In this document: piece after piece, positions 32,876 to 41,572 of the stretch | Layout: the number at the start of each line of letters is the position of its first letter | Numbering within the stretch: the stretch's first letter is position 1 | NCBI RefSeq assembly: GCF_000371965.1 | Contig: NZ_AQUO01000001.1 | Location: forward strand, 2,116,001-2,180,000 | Direction of reading: 5' to 3' | Length of the DNA: 64,000 bases | Source of the DNA: Paracoccus sp. N5 | GTDB lineage: Bacteria > Pseudomonadota > Alphaproteobacteria > Rhodobacterales > Rhodobacteraceae | Notes under the pieces: model-generated | What the model saw: only the letters and a program-made list of their open reading frames with translations | Databases searched by the model: none | Told to the model about the DNA's origin: nothing | Translations under genes and position numbers: made by a program

Positions 32876-34060
32876 ATGAGCAGCAACAGAGGCGTGGTCT
32901 ATATCGGCCCCGGCAAGGTCGAGGTGCAGGACATCGCCGACCCGAAACTGCAATCCCCCGACGGGCGCAAGGCGCCGCATGGCGTGATCCTGAAGGTGGT
33001 CTCGACCAATATCTGCGGCTCGGACCAGCACATGGTGCGCGGCCGCACCACCGCCGAGCCGGGCCTGGTGCTGGGCCATGAGATCACCGGCGAGGTGATC
33101 GAGAAGGGCGCCGATGTCGAGATGCTGGAGATCGGCGACATCGTCTCGGTGCCGTTCAACGTCGCCTGCGGCCGCTGCCGCTGCTGCCGCGAGGGCGACA
33201 CCGGCGTCTGCCTGACGGTGAACCCGGCGCGGGCCGGCGGCGCCTATGGCTATGTCGACATGGGCGGCTGGATCGGCGGCCAGGCGCGCTATGTCATGGT
33301 GCCCTATGCCGATTTCAACCTGCTGAAATTCCCCGACCGCGACCGCGCCATGTCGAAGATCCGCGACCTGACCATGCTGTCGGACATCCTGCCCACCGGC
33401 TTCCACGGTGCGGTCAAGGCCGGCGTCGGCGTCGGCTCGGTGGTCTATGTCGCGGGCGCCGGCCCGGTGGGCCTTGCCGCGGCGGCCTCGGCCCGCATCC
33501 TGGGCGCGGCCGTGGTGATGATCGGCGACTTCAACAAGGAGCGGCTCGAACATGCCCGCAAGGTCGGGTTCGAGCCGGTGGATCTGTCGAAATCCGACCG
33601 GCTGGGCGACATGATCGCCGAGATCACCGGCACCCCCGAGGTCGATTCGGCCATCGACGCCGTGGGCTTCGAGGCGCGCGGCCACTCGGGCGGCGAACAG
33701 CCGGCCATCGTGCTGAACCAGATGATGGAGATCACCCGCGCCGCCGGCCAGATCGGCATCCCGGGGCTTTACGTCACCGAGGATCCGGGCGCGGTCGACA
33801 ATGCCGCCAAGCATGGCAGCCTGTCGATGCGCTTCGGGCTGGGCTGGGCCAAGGCGCAGTCGCTGCATACCGGCCAGACCCCGGTGCTGAAATACAACCG
33901 CCAGCTGATGCAGGCGATCCTGCACGACCGGCTGCCCATCGCCGATATCGTCAATGCGACGATCATCCCGCTGGACCAGGCGGTGGCGGGCTATGAAAGT
34001 TTCGATGCCGGCGTGGCCAGGAAATACGTGCTGGACCCGCATGGCGGGTTGGCGGCCTGA
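32876..34060 (+). CDS. fdhA: Formaldehyde dehydrogenase, glutathione-independent
   Basis: Zinc- and NAD-dependent dehydrogenase of 394 residues, of the P. putida FdhA type that oxidises formaldehyde to formate. Features are the catalytic-zinc site STNICGSDQHMVRGRT and GLVLGHEITGEVIEKG, the structural-zinc cysteines ACGRCRCCREGDTGVC, and the NAD-binding site VAGAGPVGLAAAASARILGA. A ggaggag ribosome site precedes the ATG. A terminator follows at once, so it is probably a single-gene unit. Formate dehydrogenase genes lie 3 kb downstream. Confidence 0.93.
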   Translation: MSSNRGVVYIGPGKVEVQDIADPKLQSPDGRKAPHGVILKVVSTNICGSDQHMVRGRTTAEPGLVLGHEITGEVIEKGADVEMLEIGDIVSVPFNVACGRCRCCREGDTGVCLTVNPARAGGAYGYVDMGGWIGGQARYVMVPYADFNLLKFPDRDRAMSKIRDLTMLSDILPTGFHGAVKAGVGVGSVVYVAGAGPVGLAAAASARILGAAVVMIGDFNKERLEHARKVGFEPVDLSKSDRLGDMIAEITGTPEVDSAIDAVGFEARGHSGGEQPAIVLNQMMEITRAAGQIGIPGLYVTEDPGAVDNAAKHGSLSMRFGLGWAKAQSLHTGQTPVLKYNRQLMQAILHDRLPIADIVNATIIPLDQAVAGYESFDAGVARKYVLDPHGGLAA

Positions 34061-34080
34061 GATCGCGGGCCTGAAACGCA

Positions 34081-34105
34081 AAACTCCCCGCTCGGCGGGG
34101 AGTTT
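34081..34105 (+). terminator. Intrinsic terminator after fdhA
   Basis: aaactccccgc (34081-34091), loop tcg, gcggggagttt (34095-34105). Eleven perfect pairs with a T-rich end, 20 bases after the fdhA stop and before the convergent zeta gene. Confidence 0.88.
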
Positions 34106-34134
34106 CTTCATGGGGGCGTCCCGCTTGCGGCGGA

Positions 34135-34449
34135 TCAGCTTTCGTCGACGATCTGGTTGCGCGCGGTGGCGCGCAGCGCGACCATCTGGCTGCGGATGGT
34201 CTGTTCGTCCACCTTGCCGGCCAGGTCGGCGCTGAGCTTGCGATAGACGTCCTCGTCGCCCGGCTCGTCGAAATCCGAGCTGACGATGGTCAGCGCATAG
34301 GCGCGGGCGTCGTCGCCGGTCTTGCCCAGGAGCCCCGCCGCCCATTCGCCGAGCAGGCGGTTGCGGCGCGCCTCGGCCTTGAAGTTCAGTTCCTCGTCGC
34401 GGGCGAATTTCGCCTCTTGCGCGCGTTCGCGGTCGTCAAAGGTGGTCAT
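34135..34449 (-). CDS. ATPase inhibitor zeta subunit (DUF1476)
   Basis: A 104-residue DUF1476 protein. In P. denitrificans this family is the zeta subunit, an 11-kDa natural inhibitor of F1 that blocks ATP hydrolysis. The N-terminal inhibitory segment is TTFDDRERAQEAKFARDEEL, followed by RNRLLGEWAAGLLGKTG and YALTIVSSDFDEPGDEDVYR. ATG 34449 has agagg upstream; an earlier start at 34506 would add a non-family extension. It is divergent from purC and about 13 kb from the Fo operon. Confidence 0.93.
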   Translation of the reverse strand: MTTFDDRERAQEAKFARDEELNFKAEARRNRLLGEWAAGLLGKTGDDARAYALTIVSSDFDEPGDEDVYRKLSADLAGKVDEQTIRSQMVALRATARNQIVDES

Positions 34450-34584
34450 GGCGGCCTCTGCTTGAATATTGATCCCGATATGAGCCCTAAAGCCCGCGCA
34501 TCGCAAGCCCGTATTGCCCCTGACCCCGTTTCTGGCCTATAGCGCCATTAAAGAATGTCACCTTGCGGACGGGAGAAGCGCAGC

Positions 34585-35349
34585 ATGGCACCAAGGCGCA
34601 AGAAAATCTACGAAGGCAAGGCCAAGATCCTGTACGAGGGCACCGAGCCGGGCACCCTGATCCAGTATTTCAAGGATGACGCCACCGCCTTCAACGCCCA
34701 GAAGAAGGCGACCATCGAAGGCAAGGGCGTGCTGAACAACCGCCTGTCCGAATTCTTCATGACCGGGCTGACGAATATCGGCGTGCCGAACCACTTCATC
34801 CGCCGCATCAACATGCGCGAGCAGCTGGTGCGCCAGGTCGAGATCATCCCGCTGGAAGTGATCGTGCGGAACTTCGCCGCCGGTTCCATCGCCAAGCGTC
34901 TGGGCATGGAGGAGGGCACGCCCCTGCCGCGCCCGATCGTCGAATACAGCTTCAAGAACGACGAACTGGGCGACCCCTTCGTCAGCGAGGAATACATCAT
35001 CGCCTTCGGCTGGGCCAGCCAGCAGGACCTGGACGACATCGTGTCGCTGGCGCTGCGGGTGAACGATTTCCTGTCGGGCGTGTTCTTCGGTGCCGGCATC
35101 AAGCTGATCGACTTCAAGATCGAGATCGGCCGGATCTGGGACGGCGATTTCATGCGCCTGATCGTCGCCGACGAGATCAGCCCGGACAGCTGCCGGCTGT
35201 GGGACGTCAAGACCGGCCAGAAGCTGGACAAGGACGTGTTCCGCCGCGACCTGGGCAACCTGACCGACGCCTATACCGAGGTGGCGCGCCGGCTGGGCCT
35301 GATGCCCGCCAACACCACCTCGCTGACCAAGCCCACGCTCATCAACTGA
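34585..35349 (+). CDS. purC: Phosphoribosylaminoimidazole-succinocarboxamide synthase
   Basis: Joins aspartate to CAIR with ATP to give SAICAR in purine synthesis; 254 residues. Features are IYEGKAKILYEGTEPGTLIQ at the start, EVIVRNFAAGSIAKR, LIDFKIEIGRIWDGDF and VADEISPDSCRLWDV. ATG 34585 is after gggaga; a frame opening at 34555 is dropped. purS follows after 12 bases. Confidence 0.97.
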   Translation: MAPRRKKIYEGKAKILYEGTEPGTLIQYFKDDATAFNAQKKATIEGKGVLNNRLSEFFMTGLTNIGVPNHFIRRINMREQLVRQVEIIPLEVIVRNFAAGSIAKRLGMEEGTPLPRPIVEYSFKNDELGDPFVSEEYIIAFGWASQQDLDDIVSLALRVNDFLSGVFFGAGIKLIDFKIEIGRIWDGDFMRLIVADEISPDSCRLWDVKTGQKLDKDVFRRDLGNLTDAYTEVARRLGLMPANTTSLTKPTLIN

Positions 35350-35361
35350 AGGACCGCCACC

Positions 35362-35613
35362 ATGACCGCCCCGCTGAAAGCCCGTGTGACCATCATGCTG
35401 AAGGACGGCGTTCTGGACCCGCAGGGCGAGGCGATCCGGCACGCGCTGGGCGGCCTGGGCTTTGCCGGCGTCTCGGGCGTGCGGCAGGGCAAGGTGATCG
35501 AGCTTGACCTGGCTTCGGTCGATGCCGAGGCGGCCCGCGCCGAGGTCGCGCGCATGTGCGAGGGGCTGCTCGCCAATACCGTGATCGAGAAATACGCGGT
35601 CGAGATCGTCTGA
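35362..35613 (+). CDS. purS: Phosphoribosylformylglycinamidine synthase, PurS subunit
   Basis: Small subunit bridging PurL and PurQ in FGAM synthase, 83 residues. Motifs are ARVTIMLKDGVLDPQGEAIR and LGFAGVSGVRQGKVIELDL, with ANTVIEKYAVEI at the end. It follows purC. purQ, normally next to purS, is absent here; instead an intergenic repeat and a LysR gene follow. Confidence 0.95.
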   Translation: MTAPLKARVTIMLKDGVLDPQGEAIRHALGGLGFAGVSGVRQGKVIELDLASVDAEAARAEVARMCEGLLANTVIEKYAVEIV

Positions 35614-35623
35614 TCCGGCGGCG

Positions 35624-35670
35624 CCGGGGGCGCTGCCCCCGGACCCCCGGGATATTTGGACAAGAAAGAA
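35624..35670 (+). repeat. Intergenic hairpin-plus-tail element after purS
   Basis: ccgggggc (35624-35631), loop gct, gcccccgg (35635-35642), then accccc and the tail ccgggatatttggacaagaa ending at 35670. The tail is a variant of the family core. As a GC-rich hairpin at an operon end it may also terminate the purCS transcript. Its tail runs into the region before the LysR gene. Confidence 0.8.
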
Positions 35671-35685
35671 CGGGAGGGCGGCTCG

Positions 35686-36573
35686 GTGATCGACAAGCTT
35701 TCCATGTTCATGGCGCTGGCGCGCGAGAAGCATTTCGGCCGCGCCGCCGAATCGCTGGGCATCACCCAGCCGACGCTGTCCTCGGCCATGCGGGCGCTGG
35801 AGGAGCAGCTGGGCGTGCAGCTGGTGCGGCGCGGCTCGCGTTTCCAGGGGCTGACGCCCGAGGGCGAGCGGGTGCTGGGCTGGGCGCGGCGCATCGTCGG
35901 CGATGCCCGCGCCATGCAGGCCGAGATGCAGGCCAGCCGCAAGGGCGTCTCGGGGCGGCTGCGCATCGGCGTCATTCCGACCGCCATGCCGCGCATCGCC
36001 GAGCTGACCGGGCCGTTCCTGAAGCGCCATCCCAGCGCCGGGGTCTCGATCCTGTCGCGCAGTTCGGACGAGATCCGCGACCAGATCGAGGCGCTGGAGC
36101 TGGACGCGGGCGTGACCTATCTGGACAGCGAGCCGCTGGGCCGGGTGCAGAGCCTGCCGCTGTATCGCGAGACCTATTGCCTGATCGATCTCAGCACCGC
36201 CGCCGGCCCCGCCGAATGGTCCGAGGCCGCGACCCGGCCCTTGTGCCTGCTGACCCCGGACATGCAGAACCGCCGCATCGTCACCCGGCACCTGCTGGAG
36301 GCGGGGGCGGATGCCATGCCGCGGGTCGAATCGACCTCGATGCTGGCGATTCTCGCGCATGTCGCGACCGGCGACTGGGCGGCGATCCTGCCGCGGGCGC
36401 TGGCGCGCGGCCTGCCGCTGCCCGAGGGGGTGGTGGCGCGCGACCTTGACGGCCAGGGCCATATGGTCGGGCTGGTCGTCGCCCGGCGCGAGCCGCATCC
36501 GCCCCTGGTCGAGGCCTTGCTGCGGCTGGTCGGGCGCCAGCAGGGCGGGGCGGATATCCCGCCCATCGATTGA
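35686..36573 (+). CDS. LysR-family regulator of formate dehydrogenase (FdsR-like)
   Basis: A 295-residue LysR protein, directly upstream of and parallel to fdsGBA-fdhD-fdsD. The HTH is FGRAAESLGITQPTLSSAMR, with EEQLGVQLVRRGSRFQGLTP after it; the effector domain begins RLRIGVIPTAMPRIAELTG. The start is taken as GTG 35686 (IDKLSMFMALAREKHF) after gggaggg; a TTG at 35656 falls inside the repeat. Formate or a related signal as effector is inferred from context. A palindrome sits between it and fdsG. Confidence 0.9.
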   Translation: MIDKLSMFMALAREKHFGRAAESLGITQPTLSSAMRALEEQLGVQLVRRGSRFQGLTPEGERVLGWARRIVGDARAMQAEMQASRKGVSGRLRIGVIPTAMPRIAELTGPFLKRHPSAGVSILSRSSDEIRDQIEALELDAGVTYLDSEPLGRVQSLPLYRETYCLIDLSTAAGPAEWSEAATRPLCLLTPDMQNRRIVTRHLLEAGADAMPRVESTSMLAILAHVATGDWAAILPRALARGLPLPEGVVARDLDGQGHMVGLVVARREPHPPLVEALLRLVGRQQGGADIPPID

Positions 36574-36598
36574 AGTTTTCAATCAATAAACGGCACAT

Positions 36599-36620
36599 CA
36601 CGATTGTTATGGCTATCGTG
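36599..36620 (+). promoter_or_regulatory. Candidate FdsR operator upstream of fdsG
   Basis: CACGAT-N10-ATCGTG (arms 36599-36604 and 36615-36620) is a perfect inverted repeat within the 92-base gap between the LysR gene and fdsG, 45 bases before the fdsG ATG. The centre is AT-rich. Arm length and spacing suit a LysR dimer. Confidence 0.6.
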
Positions 36621-36665
36621 GACGCCTAATCTGGGCTAAATGTATGAGCCCGGATCGACCTAGCC

Positions 36666-37157
36666 ATGACCTCGCCAGCCAGTGACGCTGACTTCCTTTT
36701 GCGCCTTGACGCCATCATCGCCGCCCATGCCGGCCGCGAGGGGCCCTTGCTGCCCATCCTGCACGACATTCAGGCGGAATGGGGCTATGTGCCCGAAGAG
36801 GCGCAGCCGGTGATCGCCGCGGCGCTGGGGATGACCCGGGCCGAGGTCTATGGCGTCGTCAGCTTCTATCACGATTTCCGGGATCACCCCTCGGGGCGGC
36901 ATGTGCTGCGGCTGTGCCGGGCCGAGGCCTGCCAGTCCATGGGCGCGGACGAGTTGGCCGACCGGGTGCGCGCGGCCCTGGGCATCGACTTTCACCAGAC
37001 CACGCCGGACGGCCGGCTGACGCTGGAGCCGGTGTTCTGCCTGGGCCTTTGCGCCTGTGCGCCCTCGGCGCAGATGGGCGAGCGGCTGCTGGGCCGGGCC
37101 ACGGTCGAGAAGGTGCAGCGACTGGTCGCGGAAGCGGGAATGGGAGCGGGCGCATGA
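36666..37157 (+). CDS. fdsG: NAD-dependent formate dehydrogenase gamma subunit
   Basis: A 163-residue NuoE-like subunit that carries a [2Fe-2S] cluster. The four cysteines are in VLRLCRAEACQSMG (C-x4-C) and FCLGLCACAPSAQMG (C-x3-C). The N-terminal helical domain has PLLPILHDIQAEWGYVPEEA and YGVVSFYHDFRDHP. First gene of the fds operon; the stop overlaps fdsB in an ATGA. Confidence 0.95.
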   Translation: MTSPASDADFLLRLDAIIAAHAGREGPLLPILHDIQAEWGYVPEEAQPVIAAALGMTRAEVYGVVSFYHDFRDHPSGRHVLRLCRAEACQSMGADELADRVRAALGIDFHQTTPDGRLTLEPVFCLGLCACAPSAQMGERLLGRATVEKVQRLVAEAGMGAGA

Positions 37158-38695
37158 GGGTCTGGGTTCCTTTGGACGCGGCCGCCAAGGCCCTGGGCGC
37201 CGATGAGGTGGCCGCCGCGCTGGCCGGGGATTTCACCGTCACCCGCAACGGCACCCGCGGCATGATCTGGCTGGAGCCGCTGGTCGAGGTCGAGCGCGAC
37301 GGCCTGCGCTACGGTTATGGTCCGGTCGAGGCGGGCGACGTGCCCGGGCTGGTCGAGGCGCTGCGCAGCGGCGCCGAACATCCGCTGGCCCTGGGGCCGG
37401 TCGAGGAACTGCCCTGGATGAAGGCGCAGCAGCGGCTGGTCTTTGCCCGCGTCGGCGTCATCGACCCGTTCTCGGTCGAGGAATATCAGGCGCATGGCGG
37501 GCTGGCCGGCCTGCGCCGCGCCATCGAGATCGGGCCCGAGGCCGTGGTCGCCGAGGTGAGCGAATCCGGTCTGCGCGGCCGCGGCGGCGCCGGTTTCCCG
37601 ACCGGCATCAAGTGGAAGACCGTGGCCGGCGCGCAGGCGCCGCGCAAATACATCGTCTGCAACGCGGACGAGGGCGACTCGGGCAGTTTCGCCGACCGCA
37701 TGCTGATGGAGGGCGATCCCCTGGTGCTGATCGAGGGCATGGCCATCGCCGGCATCGCCGTCGGCGCCGTCCAGGGCTATGTCTATATCCGCAGCGAATA
37801 TCCCGACGCGATCCGCAACATGGAGGCCGCGATCGGCAAGGCCCGGCAGGCCGGCATCCTGGGCCAGTCGGTGCTGGGCTCGGCCCATGCCTATGACATG
37901 GAGGTGCGCACCGGCGCCGGCGCCTATGTCTGCGGCGAGGAGACCAGCCTGCTCAACAGCCTGGAAGGCAAGCGCGGCGTGGTGCGGGCCAAGCCGCCGA
38001 TCCCGGCGCTGGAGGGTTTCCTGGGCCGGCCGACGGTGGTCAACAACGTCATCTCGCTGGCCTCGGTGCCGTGGATCCTGGCGCATGGCGGCGCGGAATA
38101 TGCCAAGCTGGGCATCGGGCGGTCCAAGGGCACGATCCCGATCCAGATCGCCGGCAATGTGAAATACGGCGGGCTGTTCGAGGCCGCCTTCGGCATGACG
38201 CTGGGCCATATCATCAACGAGATCGGCGGCGGCACCGCCTCGGGCCGGCCGGTCAAGGCGGCGCAGGTCGGCGGGCCGCTGGGCGCCTATGTCCCGCACT
38301 GGAATTTCGACGTGCCCTTCGGCTACGAGGAACTGGGCGCCAAGGACGCGCTTCTGGGCCATGCCGGCATCAGCGTCTTCGACGACAGTGCCGACATGCT
38401 GAAGCTGGCGCGCTTCGCCATGGAGTTCTGCGCCGTCGAAAGCTGCGGGAAATGCACGCCCTGCCGCATCGGCTCGGTCCGGGGGGTCGAGACCATCGAC
38501 CGCATCGCCCAGGGCGACCAGGACGGCATTCCGATCCTGAAGGACCTGTGCAACACGATGAAATGGGGCTCGCTTTGCGCGCTGGGGGGCTTTGCGCCCT
38601 TCCCGGTGATGTCCGCCCTGACCCATTTCCCTGACGATTTCAGCGGACGGGGCGCACCCCGACCCGCCAACACCTACCGGGAGGCCGCAGAATGA
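37154..38695 (+). CDS. fdsB: NAD-dependent formate dehydrogenase beta subunit (diaphorase)
   Basis: A 513-residue NuoF-like subunit that takes electrons to NAD through FMN. FMN/NAD motifs are ESGLRGRGGAGFPTGIKWK and IVCNADEGDSGSFADRMLME. The [4Fe-4S] cysteines are in ESCGKCTPCRIGSVRG and TMKWGSLCALGG. An N-terminal thioredoxin-like domain (about 1-110) distinguishes FdsB from NuoF. The ATG overlaps fdsG and its stop overlaps fdsA. Confidence 0.95.
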   Translation: MRVWVPLDAAAKALGADEVAAALAGDFTVTRNGTRGMIWLEPLVEVERDGLRYGYGPVEAGDVPGLVEALRSGAEHPLALGPVEELPWMKAQQRLVFARVGVIDPFSVEEYQAHGGLAGLRRAIEIGPEAVVAEVSESGLRGRGGAGFPTGIKWKTVAGAQAPRKYIVCNADEGDSGSFADRMLMEGDPLVLIEGMAIAGIAVGAVQGYVYIRSEYPDAIRNMEAAIGKARQAGILGQSVLGSAHAYDMEVRTGAGAYVCGEETSLLNSLEGKRGVVRAKPPIPALEGFLGRPTVVNNVISLASVPWILAHGGAEYAKLGIGRSKGTIPIQIAGNVKYGGLFEAAFGMTLGHIINEIGGGTASGRPVKAAQVGGPLGAYVPHWNFDVPFGYEELGAKDALLGHAGISVFDDSADMLKLARFAMEFCAVESCGKCTPCRIGSVRGVETIDRIAQGDQDGIPILKDLCNTMKWGSLCALGGFAPFPVMSALTHFPDDFSGRGAPRPANTYREAAE

Positions 38696-41571
38696 AGGAC
38701 TTCATCATTCCCGACCGCGACATGGGCACGCCGGCGGTCAAGTCGGATGTCATCGTCAACCTGACCGTGGACGGCATTCCCGTCAGCGTTCCCGCCGGCA
38801 CCAGCGTCATGCGCGCCGCCGCCGTGGCGGGGATCTCGGTGCCGAAGCTTTGCGCCACCGACCACCTGACCGCCTTCGGCTCGTGCCGGCTTTGCGTGGT
38901 GCAGATCGACGGCATGCGCGGCACGCCCGCCTCTTGCACGACGCCGGTGGGCGAGGGCATGGTGGTTCATACCCAGACCGACGAGATCGCGCAGATCCGC
39001 AAGGGGGTGATGGAGCTTTACATCTCCGACCACCCGCTCGACTGCCTGACCTGCGCCGCCAACGGCGATTGCGAATTGCAGGACATGGCCGGCGCCGTCG
39101 GCCTGCGCGAGGTGCGCTATGAGCCGGGCCAGAACCATTTCGCCAGGCGCACGGCCGAGGGGCCGAACCCGGAATGGCGGCCCAAGGACCAGTCGAACCC
39201 CTATTTCACCTTCGACCCGGCGAAATGTATCGTCTGCAACCGCTGCGTGCGCGCCTGCGAAGAGGTGCAGGGCACCTTTGCGCTGACCATCGAAAGCCGC
39301 GGCTTCGACAGCCGTGTCTCGGCCGGGATGGCCTCGGACAGCTTCCTGTCGTCGGATTGCGTCAGCTGCGGCGCCTGCGTGCAGGTCTGCCCGACCGCGA
39401 CGCTGATCGAGAACAAGGTGATCGAGATCGGCACGCCCGAGCATGTCGTCAAGACCACCTGCGCCTATTGCGGCGTCGGCTGCTCCTTCGACGTGCATAT
39501 GCGCGGCGAGGAGGTGGTGCGCATGGTGCCCTCCAAGGACGGCAAGGCCAACCACGGCCACAGCTGCGTCAAGGGCCGCTTCGCCTGGGGCTATGCCACG
39601 CACAAGGAACGCAAGCTGGAGCCGATGATCCGCGAGAAGATCACCGATCCCTGGCGGGTGGTCAGCTGGGACGAGGCGCTGGATTTCGCGACCGGCCGGC
39701 TGCGCGCGGCGCAGGCCAATCATGGCGTCAACTCCATCGGCGTCATCACCTCGTCGCGCTGCACCAATGAGGAAACCTATCTGGTGCAGAAGCTGGCGCG
39801 CGCCGTCTTCCGCAACAACAACACCGACACCTGCGCCCGGGTCTGCCATTCGCCGACCGGCTACGGGCTGAAGACCGCCTTCGGCACCTCGGCCGGGACG
39901 CATGATTTCGATTCGGTCGATGAGACCGACCTGGCGCTGGTCATCGGCGCCAACCCGACCGATGCGCATCCGGTCTTCGGCTCGCGCATGCGCAAGCGGC
40001 TGCGCGAGGGCGCCTCGCTGATCGTCATCGACCCGCGCGAGATCGACCTGCTGAAGACCCCGCATATGGGGCAGGGGCTGCACCTGCCGCTGCGCCCGGG
40101 CACCAATGTCGCCGTGGTCACCGCGCTGGCGCATGTGATCGTGGCCGAGCGGCTTTATGACGAGGCCTTCATCCGCGAGCGCTGCGACTGGGACGAATTC
40201 CTGGACTATGCCGAATTCGTGCTGGATCCCAAACATGCGCCGGAAGAGGTCGAGAAGCTCAGCAAGGTCCCGGCCGAGCTGATCCGCAAGGCCGCCCGCG
40301 CCTATGCCGCCGCACCCCGCGCCAGCATCTATTACGGCCTGGGCGTGACCGAGCATTCGCAGGGCTCGACCACGGTCATGGCGATTGCCAACCTGGCGAT
40401 GATGTGCGGCAATATCGGCAAGCCCGGCACCGGCGTGAACCCGCTGCGCGGCCAGAACAACGTGCAGGGCTCCTGCGACATGGGCTCGTTCCCGAACGAA
40501 TATCCGGGCTACCGCCATGTCTCGGACCCCGAGACCCGGGCGATCTATGAACGCGCCTGGGGCGTCGAGCTGTCGCCGGAACCGGGCCTGCGCATCCCGA
40601 ATATGTTCGACGAGGCGCTGGCCGGCCGTTTCCGCGGCCTCTACTGCCAGGGCGAGGACATCGTGCAATCCGACCCCGACACCCGCCATGTCACCAGCGC
40701 GCTGTCCGCGATGGACATCGTCATCGTCCACGACCTGTTCCTGAACGAGACCTCGAACTACGCCCATGTCTTCCTGCCGGGTTCTTCCTTCCTGGAAAAG
40801 GACGGCACCTTCACCAATGCGGAACGCCGCATCAACCTGGTGAACCGGGCGATGACGCCGAAGAACGGCTATGAGGACTGGGAGATCACCCAGATGCTGG
40901 CGAACCGGATGGGCGGCAACTGGACCTATACCCACCCGCGCGAGATCATGGCGGAAATCGCCCTGACCACGCCCAGCTTCGCCGGCGTCTCGTTCGAGCT
41001 GCTGGAACGCGAGGGCTCGGTGCAATGGCCCTGCAACGAGGCCGCGCCGCTGGGCACGCCGGTCATGCATATCGACGGCTTCGTGCGCGGCAAGGGCAAG
41101 TTCATCCACACCGAATATGTCGCGACCGAGGAACGCACCGGCGCCCGCTTCCCGCTGCTGCTGACCACCGGGCGGATCCTGTCGCAATACAACGTCGGCG
41201 CCCAGACGCGCCGCACCGACAACGTCGCCTGGCACCCCGAGGACATCCTGGAGATCCATCCCTCGGACGCCGAGAACCGCGGCGTGCGCGAGGGCGACTG
41301 GGTGCGGGTGGCCTCGCGCTCGGGCGACACCACGCTGCGGGCGCATATCACCGAGCGGGTGGCGCCGGGGGTGGTCTATACCACCTTCCATCACCCGACG
41401 ACCCAGGCCAATGTGGTCACGACGGACAATTCCGACTGGGCCACCAACTGCCCCGAGTTCAAGGTGACGGCGGTGCAGGTCAGCCCCTCGAACGGCCCGT
41501 CGGATTGGCAAGAGGAGTATCAGGCCCATTCCGAACTGTCGCGCCGCATCCTGCCCACCGCAGCCGAGTGA
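38692..41571 (+). CDS. fdsA: NAD-dependent formate dehydrogenase alpha subunit (Mo-bis-MGD)
   Basis: The 959-residue catalytic subunit of a soluble molybdenum formate dehydrogenase. Iron-sulfur sites in order: [2Fe-2S] in FGSCRLCVVQIDGM; HPLDCLTCAANGDCELQ; two ferredoxin-like sites CIVCNRCVRACEEVQG and CVSCGACVQVCPTATL; the proximal [4Fe-4S] TTCAYCGVGCSFDVHMRG. The Mo ligand is the Cys of ARVCHSPTGYGLK, so it is a cysteine and not a selenocysteine enzyme. A C-terminal MGD domain begins near LTTGRILSQYNVGAQTRRTD. It is coupled to fdsB and followed one base later by fdhD. Confidence 0.97.
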   Translation: MKDFIIPDRDMGTPAVKSDVIVNLTVDGIPVSVPAGTSVMRAAAVAGISVPKLCATDHLTAFGSCRLCVVQIDGMRGTPASCTTPVGEGMVVHTQTDEIAQIRKGVMELYISDHPLDCLTCAANGDCELQDMAGAVGLREVRYEPGQNHFARRTAEGPNPEWRPKDQSNPYFTFDPAKCIVCNRCVRACEEVQGTFALTIESRGFDSRVSAGMASDSFLSSDCVSCGACVQVCPTATLIENKVIEIGTPEHVVKTTCAYCGVGCSFDVHMRGEEVVRMVPSKDGKANHGHSCVKGRFAWGYATHKERKLEPMIREKITDPWRVVSWDEALDFATGRLRAAQANHGVNSIGVITSSRCTNEETYLVQKLARAVFRNNNTDTCARVCHSPTGYGLKTAFGTSAGTHDFDSVDETDLALVIGANPTDAHPVFGSRMRKRLREGASLIVIDPREIDLLKTPHMGQGLHLPLRPGTNVAVVTALAHVIVAERLYDEAFIRERCDWDEFLDYAEFVLDPKHAPEEVEKLSKVPAELIRKAARAYAAAPRASIYYGLGVTEHSQGSTTVMAIANLAMMCGNIGKPGTGVNPLRGQNNVQGSCDMGSFPNEYPGYRHVSDPETRAIYERAWGVELSPEPGLRIPNMFDEALAGRFRGLYCQGEDIVQSDPDTRHVTSALSAMDIVIVHDLFLNETSNYAHVFLPGSSFLEKDGTFTNAERRINLVNRAMTPKNGYEDWEITQMLANRMGGNWTYTHPREIMAEIALTTPSFAGVSFELLEREGSVQWPCNEAAPLGTPVMHIDGFVRGKGKFIHTEYVATEERTGARFPLLLTTGRILSQYNVGAQTRRTDNVAWHPEDILEIHPSDAENRGVREGDWVRVASRSGDTTLRAHITERVAPGVVYTTFHHPTTQANVVTTDNSDWATNCPEFKVTAVQVSPSNGPSDWQEEYQAHSELSRRILPTAAE

Positions 41572-41572
41572 C

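Noticed and set aside
38692..41571. Selenocysteine in FdsA
   Set aside because: The molybdenum ligand codon is a cysteine in ARVCHSPTGYGL; no in-frame TGA is present.
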